Part shown: piece by piece, positions 25,535-34,530 of the stretch
Numbering within the stretch: position 1 is the stretch's first letter
Layout of the letters: the number at the start of each line of letters is the position of its first letter
NCBI GenBank assembly: GCA_963807005.1
Contig: CAWDZK010000006.1
Span: forward strand, 124,001-188,000
DNA from: CAWDZK01 sp963807005
GTDB taxonomy: Bacteria > Actinomycetota > Actinomycetes > JACCUZ01
Reading direction: 5' to 3'
DNA length: 64,000 nucleotides
Program-made: the position numbers and the translations under genes
The notes under the pieces: generated by a model
The model's database searches: none
Told to the model about the DNA's origin: nothing
What the model saw: the letters and a program-made list of their open reading frames with translations, nothing else

Positions 25535-25972
25535 CCGCGGGCCCCGGCCGCTGCGTGAGCCACGGCCAGCACGAGCAAGCTGTCGGTGCGGTCATGATCC
25601 GAGACCCGAAGACCATGACCACCGACGCCACCGTCGGCGAGGTCAGGGCCGTCTTCCGGAACGACCACGTGCACATGGTGCTCCTGACCGACGCTGGCAT
25701 CCTGGTCGGCACCCTGGTGCGCGAGGACGTTCACGGCGCATCCGATGTCGATCCCGCCCTGCGCTCGGGCGGTGCTCACCGACAGGACGATCCCGCCGAC
25801 TGCTTCCGCGGAAGAGGCGAGGCGGGCGCTGGTCGCCTCCGGCGCACGCCGCTTGGCGGTCGTCGACGGCCGGGGCGTGCTCCTCGGGCTGCTCTGCCTC
25901 AAGCGCCGCCGCACCGGTTTCTGCAGCGACCGAGATGTCCGGGCGCGCGCTGTGGCACCGGCCGGGGCCTGA
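25531..25972 (+). pseudogene. Two-CBS-domain protein, frame broken near 25735-25765
   Basis: GTG 25531 overlaps the SulP stop by 4 nt. The first frame gives one CBS motif (VMIRDPKTMTTDATVGEVRAV to GILVGTLVRED), then turns into Arg/Gly-rich nonsense after about 25735. The second CBS motif (VLTDRTIPPTASAEEARRA, RLAVVDGRGVLLGLLCL) is intact in the next frame, +1, from about 25745 to the TGA at 25970-25972. A one-base indel between the two halves explains this. It is either real decay or a sequencing error; the intact protein would be about 146 residues. Confidence 0.72.
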
Positions 25973-26012
25973 CCCTTGGTCGGGCCGACGGCGCCGCGTG
26001 CGGCCGGATCGC

Positions 26013-26243
26013 CTACCGACAGTTCTCGTTCGCGACACCCTTGTCGGGCTTCGAGGCGCAGTCTTGTCCGGCCGACCCCACGGCCCAGCTGACCGCGAAC
26101 CAGATGATCGCCATGACGACGAGCGTGGCGACGATGCCAATGAGCACCGGAAGGGTGGGGCGGACCGACTGACGTTGCTCGGGCAGGTGCTGGGACATGC
26201 CTGGTCGAGTTGCCGCCAGTACGGCGTCGAAACCTGCGCTCAC
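26013..26243 (-). CDS. Small single-pass membrane protein, unknown
   Basis: A 76-residue protein (61 if ATG 26198 is the start). It has one hydrophobic segment, PVLIGIVATLVVMAIIWFAV, and a short outer tail with two Cys (GQDCASKPDKGVANENC) that could form a disulfide. GTG 26243 overlaps the nitroreductase stop by 4 nt (GTGA), which argues for co-translation with that dormancy gene. No family recognised. Confidence 0.6.
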   Translation of the reverse strand: MSAGFDAVLAATRPGMSQHLPEQRQSVRPTLPVLIGIVATLVVMAIIWFAVSWAVGSAGQDCASKPDKGVANENCR

Positions 26244-27220
26244 CTCGTGTTGCGGTCGACGACCTCCGAGACGTCGCGTCGCGGGGTGGGCGGGCCGGGG
26301 CGGGCGAAGCCGAGCCGGAGCACCATCTGCGGGTGCCCCAGGACGCCGAGCTCGGTGCCGAGCCGCGACCGGGACCAGTCCCGGTCGACGACCTGGCCGA
26401 GCGGCTGGGCCTGGATCCCCTCGATCGTGGCGCGAAGCAGCAGCGCCATCAGCGCCTCGCCGGCACGCAGCCAGTCGGGCGGACCGTCGAGGACCGTCCC
26501 CAGGACGACGGCCATCGGACGCTCGACAACCGGGTGCTCGTCGGCCATCCGCAACGGCGGTGCGTCCTGGTCGTCGAAGTCGCGCAACCGAAGGTTGCTG
26601 GCCCGGTCGCGGACGTCGGGAGTGACGTCGGTCGGCAGACCGTCACGAGACCGTCCCGACCGACCGGTCCACCGGGCCAGCTCCTCGCGGTAGGCCGGGT
26701 CCTCGCGTTCCACGTCCTCGGCCTTCGCCAGCAGCACCGTCAGCGCTGCCAGGTCGTCCGGGTCGTCGATGACGCGCAGCCACGCTCCCTGCTCGGCTGC
26801 TGCGGCCCGCAGCTCGGCGACGACGTCAGCCGGCACCTCGTCCGGATCGAACGGGCCCCGCTGGGTGTGCCGGTCGCGCGCGGCCTTCGCGAGCACCACG
26901 TCCTCGCTGGACACGGCGTGGCCCGGCACCGGCACCACCCGGGCGAGCACGTGCTCGTCCGCGAGGGTCGGGAACTCGACCACCTCGCTGTCGAAGCCCT
27001 GCAACCGCATGGCCAGCCGGACCAGGTGCAGTGCCGCGCCACAGCTCAGGACCTGTTGCCGGCCCGACGGGTCGAGCGCGGCCAACCGCCGCTCGGGGTC
27101 CCGGCTCAGGGTCAGGGTGTCGCCGTCCGCACGGAACCGCCACGGCTGGGTGTTGTGCACCGAGGGTGCGAGGCGGGCCAGGTCGGCGGCAGCGACGAGG
27201 TCGCAGGTGGTCGTCGTCAT
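26240..27220 (-). CDS. Acg-family FMN nitroreductase-like protein
   Basis: A 326-residue member of the Acg (Rv2032) family, a nitroreductase fold with a lid that in M. tuberculosis binds FMN but may store rather than use it. Marks are LARLAPSVHNTQPWRF (residues 14-29) and DPSGRQQVLSCGAALHLV (about 50-67). In mycobacteria acg is a classic DosR-regulon gene. Here the start ATG 27220 is 6 nt after a CAGGCT hexamer that follows a DosR-like box by 24 nt, so the transcript is probably leaderless. A second Acg protein is at 44109-45149. Confidence 0.87.
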   Translation of the reverse strand: MTTTTCDLVAAADLARLAPSVHNTQPWRFRADGDTLTLSRDPERRLAALDPSGRQQVLSCGAALHLVRLAMRLQGFDSEVVEFPTLADEHVLARVVPVPGHAVSSEDVVLAKAARDRHTQRGPFDPDEVPADVVAELRAAAAEQGAWLRVIDDPDDLAALTVLLAKAEDVEREDPAYREELARWTGRSGRSRDGLPTDVTPDVRDRASNLRLRDFDDQDAPPLRMADEHPVVERPMAVVLGTVLDGPPDWLRAGEALMALLLRATIEGIQAQPLGQVVDRDWSRSRLGTELGVLGHPQMVLRLGFARPGPPTPRRDVSEVVDRNTR

Positions 27221-27226
27221 GGCTCC

Positions 27227-27269
27227 AGCCTGCGAGCCGCGGGCTCATGGGGCGAGGGCCCTAGGTCCC
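27227..27269 (-). promoter_or_regulatory. DosR-like box and -10 of the first acg gene
   Basis: GGGCCCTAGGTCCC at 27256-27269 is a 14-bp palindrome of the recurring type. On the minus strand CAGGCT (27232-27227) follows 24 nt after it and ends 6 nt before the ATG, fitting a leaderless transcript. A weaker copy, GGGCCCCTGGTGCCC, lies near 27287-27301. Confidence 0.65.
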
Positions 27270-27318
27270 GAACCGGACAGTACGACGGGCCCCTGGTGCC
27301 CCGGGCGACCAGCGACCG

Positions 27319-29862
27319 TCACCGCGCTGGTGCCCGCCGCCCGCGCCGTCGGAGGAGGGCGAGGCCGGCGCGCAGCAGCAGGGCGGGCAAGACCGCCAGG
27401 GCGATGCAGACAAGCCAGGTCGAGGCGCTCAGCGGCTCGGTCCGCAGCAGGTCCTGCAGCGGCGGCAGCACGGCGCCGGCCACCTGCAGCACGACGGCGG
27501 CGGCAGCGGCAACGGTGAGGAAGGCGTTGCGGCGGGCAGCGCCGTGGTCGCGGGAGGCCAGGGCGACCCCGATCTGGGCCAGTCCGAGCACCACGAAGGC
27601 CGCGGTCCGCCCGTCGTCGCCCGTGCGCCGGGCGAGTACCGCCGCCAGCAGCGTCACCACGGCCATGAGGGTGCCGACCGCGGCGATCCGGAGCAGCAGC
27701 GGCCGGTCGAGCACCGGTGCGCGGGTGGAGATCGGTTGCCGACGGAGCACGTCGGGCGCGGCCGGCTCGGCACCCATGGCCACCCCGGGGAGACCGTGGG
27801 TGAGCATGTTGATCCACAGGATCTGCCCCGGCAGGAGCGGCACGATGAACCCGAAGAACGGCGCCCCGACGACGTAGGCGACCTCCGCGAACCCGCCGCT
27901 GAGCGCGTACCCGAGGAACCGGCGCAGGTTGTCGTAGATGCGCCGACCCTCCTCGACGGCCCGTACGACGGTGTCGAGCCGGTCGTCGGTCAGCACCAGG
28001 TCGGCGGCCTGTCGAGCCACCTCGGTGCCGCCCAGGCCCATCGCCACGCCGATGTCGGCCCGCCGCAGCGCCGGCCCGTCGTTGACGCCGTCACCGGTCA
28101 CCGCGACCACCTCGCCGGCGTCCTGCCAGCGACGGACGAGTGCCAGCTTGTGCTCGGGCCGGACCCGCGCGTAGACGGCGACCGCGTCGTGGTCGACCCG
28201 GTGGCTCTCGCCGGCCGCGACGACCTCGCTCACATCGACCACGTCACCGACCAGGCCGACCTGCTGGGCGACGGTGGCGGCGGTGGCGGCCTGGTCGCCG
28301 GTCATGACCGCGAGCCGGATCCCGGCCGCCCGCAGGGCGTCGACGACGTCGGCGACCCCGGACCGGGGCGGGTCGGTCATCGCGACGGCTCCGACCAGGC
28401 GCAGGTCCGGGGGCAGCCGGCCGTCGTCGGCGTACGGCGTGGCGGCCGCGAGCACGGCGAGCACACGGTGCCCCGCTGCCGCCTGCTCCTCGCACCACGT
28501 CCTCGCCCGGTCGGCGGCCGCCGCCGGCTGCGCACCCGTGAGCAACCGGGCCGGGCTGCCCTTCACCACCGTGAGCCGTCCGGCACCGGGGCCGGAGTGC
28601 TCGGTGAGCATCCAGCCCCGGTCGCTGTCGAAGGGCACCTCGGCCCGTCGCGGCTGCTGCTGCCGCACCGTGTCGGCTGCCAGTCCGGCCCGGCCGGCGA
28701 AGGCGACCAGTGCGGCCTCGGTCGGGTCGCCGATCGGGAGCCACTGGCCGTCGCGCCGCTCGAGGTCGGCGTCGTTGCACAGCAGCACGTCGCGGGCCAG
28801 CTCGCGCAGGTCAGGGTCCGGATCCGCTGTGGTGGCGGCGGTGATCGAGCCGGTGGGCGTATAGCCCGTGCCGGTCACGGTGTACTCGTCGAGAGCGGTC
28901 CAGGCGGCCACCACGACCATCCGGTTCTCGGTGAGGGTGCCGGTCTTGTCGGTCGCGAGCAGCGTCACCGAGCCCAGGGTCTCCACCGCTCGCAGCTCGC
29001 GGGCGATGGCGTTGTGCCGCGCCATCCGGCGTGCGCCGAGGGCCAGCGAGAGCGTGAGAACGGCGGGCAGGGACTCGGGCACCGCAGCGACGGCGAGGGC
29101 GGCTCCCTGCAGGGCGGCGTCCTGCCACCCGAGCCCGCGCAGCAGGCTCAGCGCCATGACGAGGGCGGCGGCGGCCACCGCCGCCAGCGTGAGCTGTTGG
29201 CCGAGCCGGGTCAGCCGGCGCTGCATCGGGGTCGGCCCGGGGTCGGCCGAGGCGACCAGCGCACTGATCACGCCGAGGGTGCTGGCGGCGCCTGTCTCGG
29301 TGATCTCCGCCCGACCGCGGCCACGCGTCACCGTGGTCCCGGCAGCCACCGACTCCCCGGTCTGCTTCGCCACCCCGAGCGACTCGCCGGTCATCGCGGA
29401 CTCGTCGGCCACGAGCTGGTGCGCCTCGACGAGCTCGCCGTCGGCGGGCACCACGTCCCCCGCCTGCAGCACGACGAGGTCGCCGGGCACCAGGTCACTC
29501 GCGGGCACGGTCGTCATGACCCCGTCACGGACCACCCGGGCGGCGGGCGCCGCCATCTGTCTCAGCGCCGCGACGGCCCGCTCCGCCTTGAGCTCCTGGG
29601 CCACGCCCACAGCGGTGTTCAGAACGACGACGAGCGCGATCACCGTGGTGTCGGCCGCGTCCCCCTGCCAGGTGGTCAACGCGCCGGCCGCGAGCAGCAG
29701 CATGATCATCGGGTCGGAGAGCTGCCTCCCGGCCCGGCGCACGACGCCTCGACGGCGTGGGGCCGGCACCGTGTTGCTGCCGTGCTTCTCGAGCAGCGCC
29801 GACGCGGCCGCGGCGGTCAGGCCGCGGCCGGCCTTGGCCCCGGTGTCCAGCGTCGACCGCAC
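27319..29862 (-). CDS. P2-type cation-transporting ATPase, CtpF-like
   Basis: An 847-residue P-type ATPase. Actuator TGES, helix-4 PESLP (Ca2+-ATPases have PEGLP), phosphorylation site DKTGTLTENRM, nucleotide-domain KGSPARLL, and hinge TGDGVNDGPALRRADIG are all present, with about ten membrane helices. The nearest known counterpart in layout is CtpF (Rv1997), which in M. tuberculosis stands next to a universal stress protein and belongs to the DosR regulon. Here too a USP gene precedes it by 4 nt. The start is GTG 29862. Transport of Ca2+ or another divalent cation is inferred from the PES(L)P motif. Confidence 0.88.
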   Translation of the reverse strand: MRSTLDTGAKAGRGLTAAAASALLEKHGSNTVPAPRRRGVVRRAGRQLSDPMIMLLLAAGALTTWQGDAADTTVIALVVVLNTAVGVAQELKAERAVAALRQMAAPAARVVRDGVMTTVPASDLVPGDLVVLQAGDVVPADGELVEAHQLVADESAMTGESLGVAKQTGESVAAGTTVTRGRGRAEITETGAASTLGVISALVASADPGPTPMQRRLTRLGQQLTLAAVAAAALVMALSLLRGLGWQDAALQGAALAVAAVPESLPAVLTLSLALGARRMARHNAIARELRAVETLGSVTLLATDKTGTLTENRMVVVAAWTALDEYTVTGTGYTPTGSITAATTADPDPDLRELARDVLLCNDADLERRDGQWLPIGDPTEAALVAFAGRAGLAADTVRQQQPRRAEVPFDSDRGWMLTEHSGPGAGRLTVVKGSPARLLTGAQPAAAADRARTWCEEQAAAGHRVLAVLAAATPYADDGRLPPDLRLVGAVAMTDPPRSGVADVVDALRAAGIRLAVMTGDQAATAATVAQQVGLVGDVVDVSEVVAAGESHRVDHDAVAVYARVRPEHKLALVRRWQDAGEVVAVTGDGVNDGPALRRADIGVAMGLGGTEVARQAADLVLTDDRLDTVVRAVEEGRRIYDNLRRFLGYALSGGFAEVAYVVGAPFFGFIVPLLPGQILWINMLTHGLPGVAMGAEPAAPDVLRRQPISTRAPVLDRPLLLRIAAVGTLMAVVTLLAAVLARRTGDDGRTAAFVVLGLAQIGVALASRDHGAARRNAFLTVAAAAAVVLQVAGAVLPPLQDLLRTEPLSASTWLVCIALAVLPALLLRAGLALLRRRGRRAPAR

Positions 29863-29866
29863 GACC

Positions 29867-30766
29867 TCAGCCGTGCCCGTCCCGTCGACCCGAGACCACC
29901 GCCACCGGCCCGGTGGCGTGGTGCAGCACCCCGTGACTCACCGAGCCGAGGAACAGCGCGCCGACCGGGCCGCGGCCTCTGCTGCCCACCACCAGGAGCC
30001 TGGCCAGGGTGGCAGCCGTCGTGAGCGCGTGAACCGGGTGGTCGTGGACGACGCGGTGCTCCACCTTCACGTCGGGGTACGTGTCGGCGAACCCGGCCAT
30101 CGACTCGGCCAGGACCAGTCGCTCTTCCTGGGCGACCAGCGCAGGGTCGTACACCAGCGGCAGCTGCGCGTGCGGCGCCAGCCGGGCCGGGTCGGTCCAG
30201 GCATGCACCGCGACGAGCGGCTCGTCGAGCACCGACGCCGCGTCGAAGGCGAAGGCAAGCGCATCCTGCGACAACGACGACCCGTCGGCGCCGACCACGA
30301 CACCGTGGCGGGGCAGGTCGCGGGAGGGAGGAACCGGTACGACGACCACCGGACAGGCAGCGAGCGAGACGGCCTGCAGCGCGGTCGACCCCACCAGCAG
30401 CTCGCCGAACAGGCCCGCGCCGCGCGACCCCACCACGAGACGCTCGGCCGAGCGGGACTCCTCGACGAGCACCTCCAGTGCCGCCCCGTGCCTCACCTCG
30501 CCCGTCACCCGGACGGCCGGGTAGGCCAGCGCGAGGACCTCGATCGCCTCGTCGAGGAGCCGCTGCCCGGCCTTGCGCAGCACCAGGTCGAGGTCGTCGA
30601 TGCGACCCATGACCGGGCGCACCGGGTACATCGGTGGTTCGATCACGTGGACCAGCCGCAGCGGCAGGTGCCGGTCCGCGGCGTCCGACGCGGCGTACTC
30701 GATCGCTGCGCGGGCGGCGTCCGACCAGTCGACACCGACGACGACGGCTTGCTCGGGCCCGGTCAT
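29867..30766 (-). CDS. Tandem universal stress protein (USP 1)
   Basis: A 299-residue protein made of two Usp domains. Each has a VVGVDWS/VVGADGS nucleotide strand, and the ATP-binding loop GSRGxGxxGxLxxGS occurs in each half (near 140 and 275). ATG 30766 follows AGAGGAG. It is first in an operon with the CtpF-like ATPase and divergent from the alcohol dehydrogenase operon across DosR-like boxes. Tandem Usp proteins of this size are regular members of the mycobacterial DosR regulon. Confidence 0.9.
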   Translation of the reverse strand: MTGPEQAVVVGVDWSDAARAAIEYAASDAADRHLPLRLVHVIEPPMYPVRPVMGRIDDLDLVLRKAGQRLLDEAIEVLALAYPAVRVTGEVRHGAALEVLVEESRSAERLVVGSRGAGLFGELLVGSTALQAVSLAACPVVVVPVPPSRDLPRHGVVVGADGSSLSQDALAFAFDAASVLDEPLVAVHAWTDPARLAPHAQLPLVYDPALVAQEERLVLAESMAGFADTYPDVKVEHRVVHDHPVHALTTAATLARLLVVGSRGRGPVGALFLGSVSHGVLHHATGPVAVVSGRRDGHG

Positions 30767-30846
30767 GGCGTGCTCCTCTGCTGGCGGTCCCGACCAGGAC
30801 ATCCCGGACCGGTCCCGCGGGGGAGGGCGTAACGGGCCGGGTCCCG

Positions 30847-30911
30847 GGGTCGAAGGTCCCTCACGTCGGGACCGGCGACCCTGCGCCGGACCGGGGTCCC
30901 GTTCCTAGCGT
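30847..30911 (+). promoter_or_regulatory. Three DosR-like boxes and -10 for the fermentation operon
   Basis: Boxes GGGTCGAAGGTCCC (30847-30860), GGGACCGGCGACCC (30868-30881) and CGGACCGGGGTCCC (30887-30900) lie one after another. TAGCGT at 30906-30911 is 25 nt after the second box and 56 nt before the ADH start. The same boxes could serve the leftward USP-ATPase operon, although I see no equally placed -10 on that strand. Confidence 0.6.
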
Positions 30912-30966
30912 CGGGAGCGGGAGCGGCGGGCGGTCCGCTCGTCGCCCACGTCGCGAGGAGAAGGCC

Positions 30967-32013
30967 ATGCGCGCGCTCGTGTACCACGGCTCCGGCCAGC
31001 GGTCCTGGGACCAGGTGCCGGACCCGCAGATCAACGACGACTTCGACGCCATCGTCGGCATCGACGCCGTGACGATCTGCGGGACGGACCTGCACATCCT
31101 CCAGGGTGACGTCCCTGCGGTGCAGCCGGGCACAGTTCTCGGTCACGAGGCCGTCGGCACCGTCGAGGCCATCGGCTCGGCCGTCAGGTCGGTGCAGCCC
31201 GGCGACCGGGTCCTCGTCTCGTGCATCAACGGCTGCGGCATCTGCCCGCCATGCCGCGAGGGCCGCTACGGGCAGTGCCGTGGTGGCGGCGGCTGGGTGC
31301 TCGGTCACCTCGTCGACGGCGTCCAGGCGGAGTACGCCCGGGTGCCGTACGCCGACCTCTCGCTGCACAAGCTGCCGGCCACGGTGTCCGACGAGGCCGC
31401 GGTCATGCTCGCCGACATCCTGCCGACCAGCTACGAGGTGGGCGTCCTCGCCGGCGACGTGCGACCGGGGGACACCGTCGTGATCGTGGGTGCCGGACCG
31501 ATCGGGCTCGCTGCCCTGATGACCGCCCGGCTCTACTCGCCTGCGCAGGTCATCGTCGTCGACCCGGTGAGCAGCCGGGTCGACGCCGCCAAGAGCCTCG
31601 GCGCGGACATCGCCGTGCGCAACGGGGATGGAGGCGAGGACCCGGTCGCGCTCGTCACCGACATCACCGGCGGTCTCGGGGCCGACGTCGTCATCGAGGC
31701 GGTCGGTGCCCCGCAGACCTTCGAGCTGTGTACCGAGCTGGTACGGGCCGGCGGCCACGTGGCGAACGTCGGCGTGCACGGTGCCCCCGCGACGCTGCAC
31801 CTCGAGTCCTTGTGGATCAAGGACGTCACCATCACGACCGGCCTCGTCGACACCTGGAGCACCCCGCGGCTGCTCGGCCTGGTGGCCGGGCACCAGCTGG
31901 ACCCGGCGCCGCTGGTGACCCAGACCTTCACGCTCGACCAGATGATGGCGGCGTACGACGTGTTCTCGAGCGCGTCCCAGACCGGGGCGCTGAAGGTGCT
32001 CTGCACCCGGTAG
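30967..32013 (+). CDS. Zinc-dependent alcohol dehydrogenase (MDR family)
   Basis: A 348-residue medium-chain dehydrogenase. The catalytic zinc site is TICGTDLHI with GHEAVG. The structural zinc loop has Cys in CINGCGICPPCREGRYGQC. The NAD(P) fold has GAGPIGLAAL near 180 followed by VVDP. ATG 30967 has AGGAGAAGG upstream. It is followed by phosphoketolase and acetate kinase, so a role in reoxidising NADH by reducing acetaldehyde or another carbonyl during fermentation is plausible. The exact substrate is unknown. Confidence 0.87.
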   Translation: MRALVYHGSGQRSWDQVPDPQINDDFDAIVGIDAVTICGTDLHILQGDVPAVQPGTVLGHEAVGTVEAIGSAVRSVQPGDRVLVSCINGCGICPPCREGRYGQCRGGGGWVLGHLVDGVQAEYARVPYADLSLHKLPATVSDEAAVMLADILPTSYEVGVLAGDVRPGDTVVIVGAGPIGLAALMTARLYSPAQVIVVDPVSSRVDAAKSLGADIAVRNGDGGEDPVALVTDITGGLGADVVIEAVGAPQTFELCTELVRAGGHVANVGVHGAPATLHLESLWIKDVTITTGLVDTWSTPRLLGLVAGHQLDPAPLVTQTFTLDQMMAAYDVFSSASQTGALKVLCTR

Positions 32014-32111
32014 GGAGCCGGACAGGGTCGGCCGGGCGAGACTGCCTCCGGCCGACGACGGCGTGAGGAAGCGGCGGTAGCGTCGGACGACAGACGAGTG
32101 GAGGAGTGCCC

Positions 32112-34526
32112 GTGGCGGTCATGGAGAACACGGTTGACGTCCTGGTCGAGAGACTGGCCCACCCCGACGACGAGGAGGTGGCGGCGGTCGACGCCTGGTG
32201 GCGGGCGAACAACTACCTGACCGTCGGCCAGATCTACCTGATGGCCAACCCGCTGCTGCGCGAAGCCTTGGTCCCCGACCACATCAAGCCCCGGCTGCTC
32301 GGGCACTGGGGCACCAGCCCCGGCCTGTCGTTCGTGTATGCGCACATGTCCCGGCTGATCCGGCACACCGGCCAGGAGGTGCTCTACCTCACCGGACCGG
32401 GCCACGGGGGGCCGGCGCTGGTGGCGGCGGGCTACCTGGAGGGCACCTACACCGAGATCTATCCCGACATCACTCTCGACAGCGAGGGCATGCGCAGGCT
32501 GTTCCGGCAGTTCTCCGCGCCTGGCGGCATCCCCAGCCATGTCTCGGTCACGACCCCCGGGTCGATCCACGAGGGCGGCGAGCTCGGTTACGTCCTCACC
32601 CACGCGTTCGGGGCGGTGATGGACAACCCGGACCTGCTGGCGCTCGCCATCGTCGGTGACGGCGAGGCGGAGACCGGGCCGCTCGAGGGGTCATGGAAGG
32701 GCGTGTCGTTCCTCAACCCGGAGCGGGACGGAGCGGTGCTGCCGATCCTGCACCTCAACGGCGCGAAGATCGCCGGCCCGACCGTGCTCGGGCGCAAGGA
32801 CCCCGCCGAGGTCCGGTCCCTGCTCGAGGGCCACGGATACGAGGTGATCGAGGTCGACGGCGACGACCTGCCTGGGATGCACCACCGGTTCGCAGCGGCC
32901 CTCGCGCAGGCGTGGGCGGACATCCGCGCCATCCAGGCCGCCGCCCGCGGTGGTGACTGGGACGGCAGCCGGCCGCGGTGGCCGCTGATCGTCCTGCGCA
33001 CGCCCAAGGGCTGGACCGGTCCGGACGTGGTCGACGGCGTCCAGATCCAAGGCACCTGGCGCGCGCACCAGGTGCCGCTGTCCGGGGTGAAGGACGACCC
33101 CGACCACCTGCGGCTGCTCGAGGAGTGGATGCGCTCGTACCGGCCGGACGAGCTCTTCGACGCCGACGGTGCACCCACCGAGCTGGTCCGGCGGGCCAAC
33201 CCCGAGGGCGCACTGCGGATGAGCGCGACGCCGCACGCCAACGGTGGCCTGCTCACGCGCGACCTCGACCTGCCGGACTTCCGCGACTACGCGATCGACG
33301 TCCCGCGCCCCGCAGTGGTGCGGGCCGAGTCCACCCGCAAGCTCGGCGAGATGATGCGCGACGTCTACCGGACCAACTCGGACCGCTTCCGCCTGTTCTG
33401 CCCGGACGAGACGAACAGCAACCGGCTCGGCGCCGTGTTCGAGGCCTCCGACCGCGCCTTCGCGGAACGGGTCACGCCGGACGACGTCGCCCTCTCGCGG
33501 CACGGGCGCGTGATGGAGGTCCTGTCCGAGCACAACTGCCACGGCTGGCTCGAGGGCTACACGCTCACCGGCCGGCACGGGTGGTTCGCGACGTACGAGG
33601 CGTTCGCCATGGTGAGCGCGTCCATGACCATCCAGCACAGCAAGTGGCTGCAGGAGGCCGACGACCTCCCCTGGCGGGCCAAGGTGCCGAGCCTCAACGT
33701 GCTGCTTACGTCGACCGCCTGGCGCAACGACCACAACGGTTTCAGCCACCAGGGCCCTGGCCTGATCCAGAACGTCATCACCACCCGGGGGAACATCGGC
33801 CGGGTCTACCTGCCACCGGACGCCAACTGTCTGCTGTCGGTGGCGGACCACTGCTTCCGATCCCGGTCGTACGTGAACCTGGTGGTGATCGACAAGCAGC
33901 CGCAGCTGCAGTGGCTCTCGTTGGACGAAGCCGTCGAGCACTGCGCCCGAGGCGCCGGGGTGTGGTCGTGGGCGGGTACCGACGACGGCACGGCCGACCC
34001 GGACATCGTGCTCGCCTGCGCCGGTGACGTCGTCACCATGGAGACCGTCGCTGCTGCGGCGATCCTGCGCGAGCACCTGCCGCACTTCCGCACCCGGGTC
34101 GTCAACGTCGTCGACCTGATGACGCTCCCGCGCCGCAAGGACCACCCGCACGGCATGGACGAGACTCTGTTCAACGAGCTGTTCACCGACCACGTCGACG
34201 TGGTGTTCGCCTTCCACGGCTACCCGGGGGCGATCCACCAGCTGGTGCACGGCCGGCCCGACGCCGACAGGTTCCGGGTGCGCGGGTTCATCGAGGAGGG
34301 CACGACGACCACGCCGTTCGACATGGTGGTCCGCAACCGCGCCTCCCGCTACCACCTCGTCATGGACGCGCTCAACAACGCCCGGCGGACCCCGCCGGGC
34401 GCGAGCGACCTCAAGGCGTGGTGCGAGCAGCGGCTCGCCGACCACGCGGCGTACGTCGTGGAGCACCTCGAGGACATGCCCGAGGTGCGCGACTGGGTGC
34501 TCGGCGACCGGACCGAGCAGGAATGA
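32112..34526 (+). CDS. xfp: Phosphoketolase (xylulose-5-P/fructose-6-P)
   Basis: An 804-residue TPP enzyme of normal length. Marks are WRANNYLTVGQIYL, GPGHGGPALVAAGYLEGTYTEIYP, GDGEAETGPLEGSWKG (TPP/Mg site), and in the second half WLEGYTLTGRHGWFATYEAF and NDHNGFSHQGPGL. It cleaves xylulose-5-P or fructose-6-P with phosphate to acetyl-P and an aldose phosphate. The start is set at GTG 32112, 7 nt after GGAGG; GTG 32106 lies closer to the site. Acetate kinase follows 4 nt later, giving ATP from acetyl-P. Confidence 0.93.
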   Translation: MAVMENTVDVLVERLAHPDDEEVAAVDAWWRANNYLTVGQIYLMANPLLREALVPDHIKPRLLGHWGTSPGLSFVYAHMSRLIRHTGQEVLYLTGPGHGGPALVAAGYLEGTYTEIYPDITLDSEGMRRLFRQFSAPGGIPSHVSVTTPGSIHEGGELGYVLTHAFGAVMDNPDLLALAIVGDGEAETGPLEGSWKGVSFLNPERDGAVLPILHLNGAKIAGPTVLGRKDPAEVRSLLEGHGYEVIEVDGDDLPGMHHRFAAALAQAWADIRAIQAAARGGDWDGSRPRWPLIVLRTPKGWTGPDVVDGVQIQGTWRAHQVPLSGVKDDPDHLRLLEEWMRSYRPDELFDADGAPTELVRRANPEGALRMSATPHANGGLLTRDLDLPDFRDYAIDVPRPAVVRAESTRKLGEMMRDVYRTNSDRFRLFCPDETNSNRLGAVFEASDRAFAERVTPDDVALSRHGRVMEVLSEHNCHGWLEGYTLTGRHGWFATYEAFAMVSASMTIQHSKWLQEADDLPWRAKVPSLNVLLTSTAWRNDHNGFSHQGPGLIQNVITTRGNIGRVYLPPDANCLLSVADHCFRSRSYVNLVVIDKQPQLQWLSLDEAVEHCARGAGVWSWAGTDDGTADPDIVLACAGDVVTMETVAAAAILREHLPHFRTRVVNVVDLMTLPRRKDHPHGMDETLFNELFTDHVDVVFAFHGYPGAIHQLVHGRPDADRFRVRGFIEEGTTTTPFDMVVRNRASRYHLVMDALNNARRTPPGASDLKAWCEQRLADHAAYVVEHLEDMPEVRDWVLGDRTEQE

Positions 34527-34530
34527 GGCG

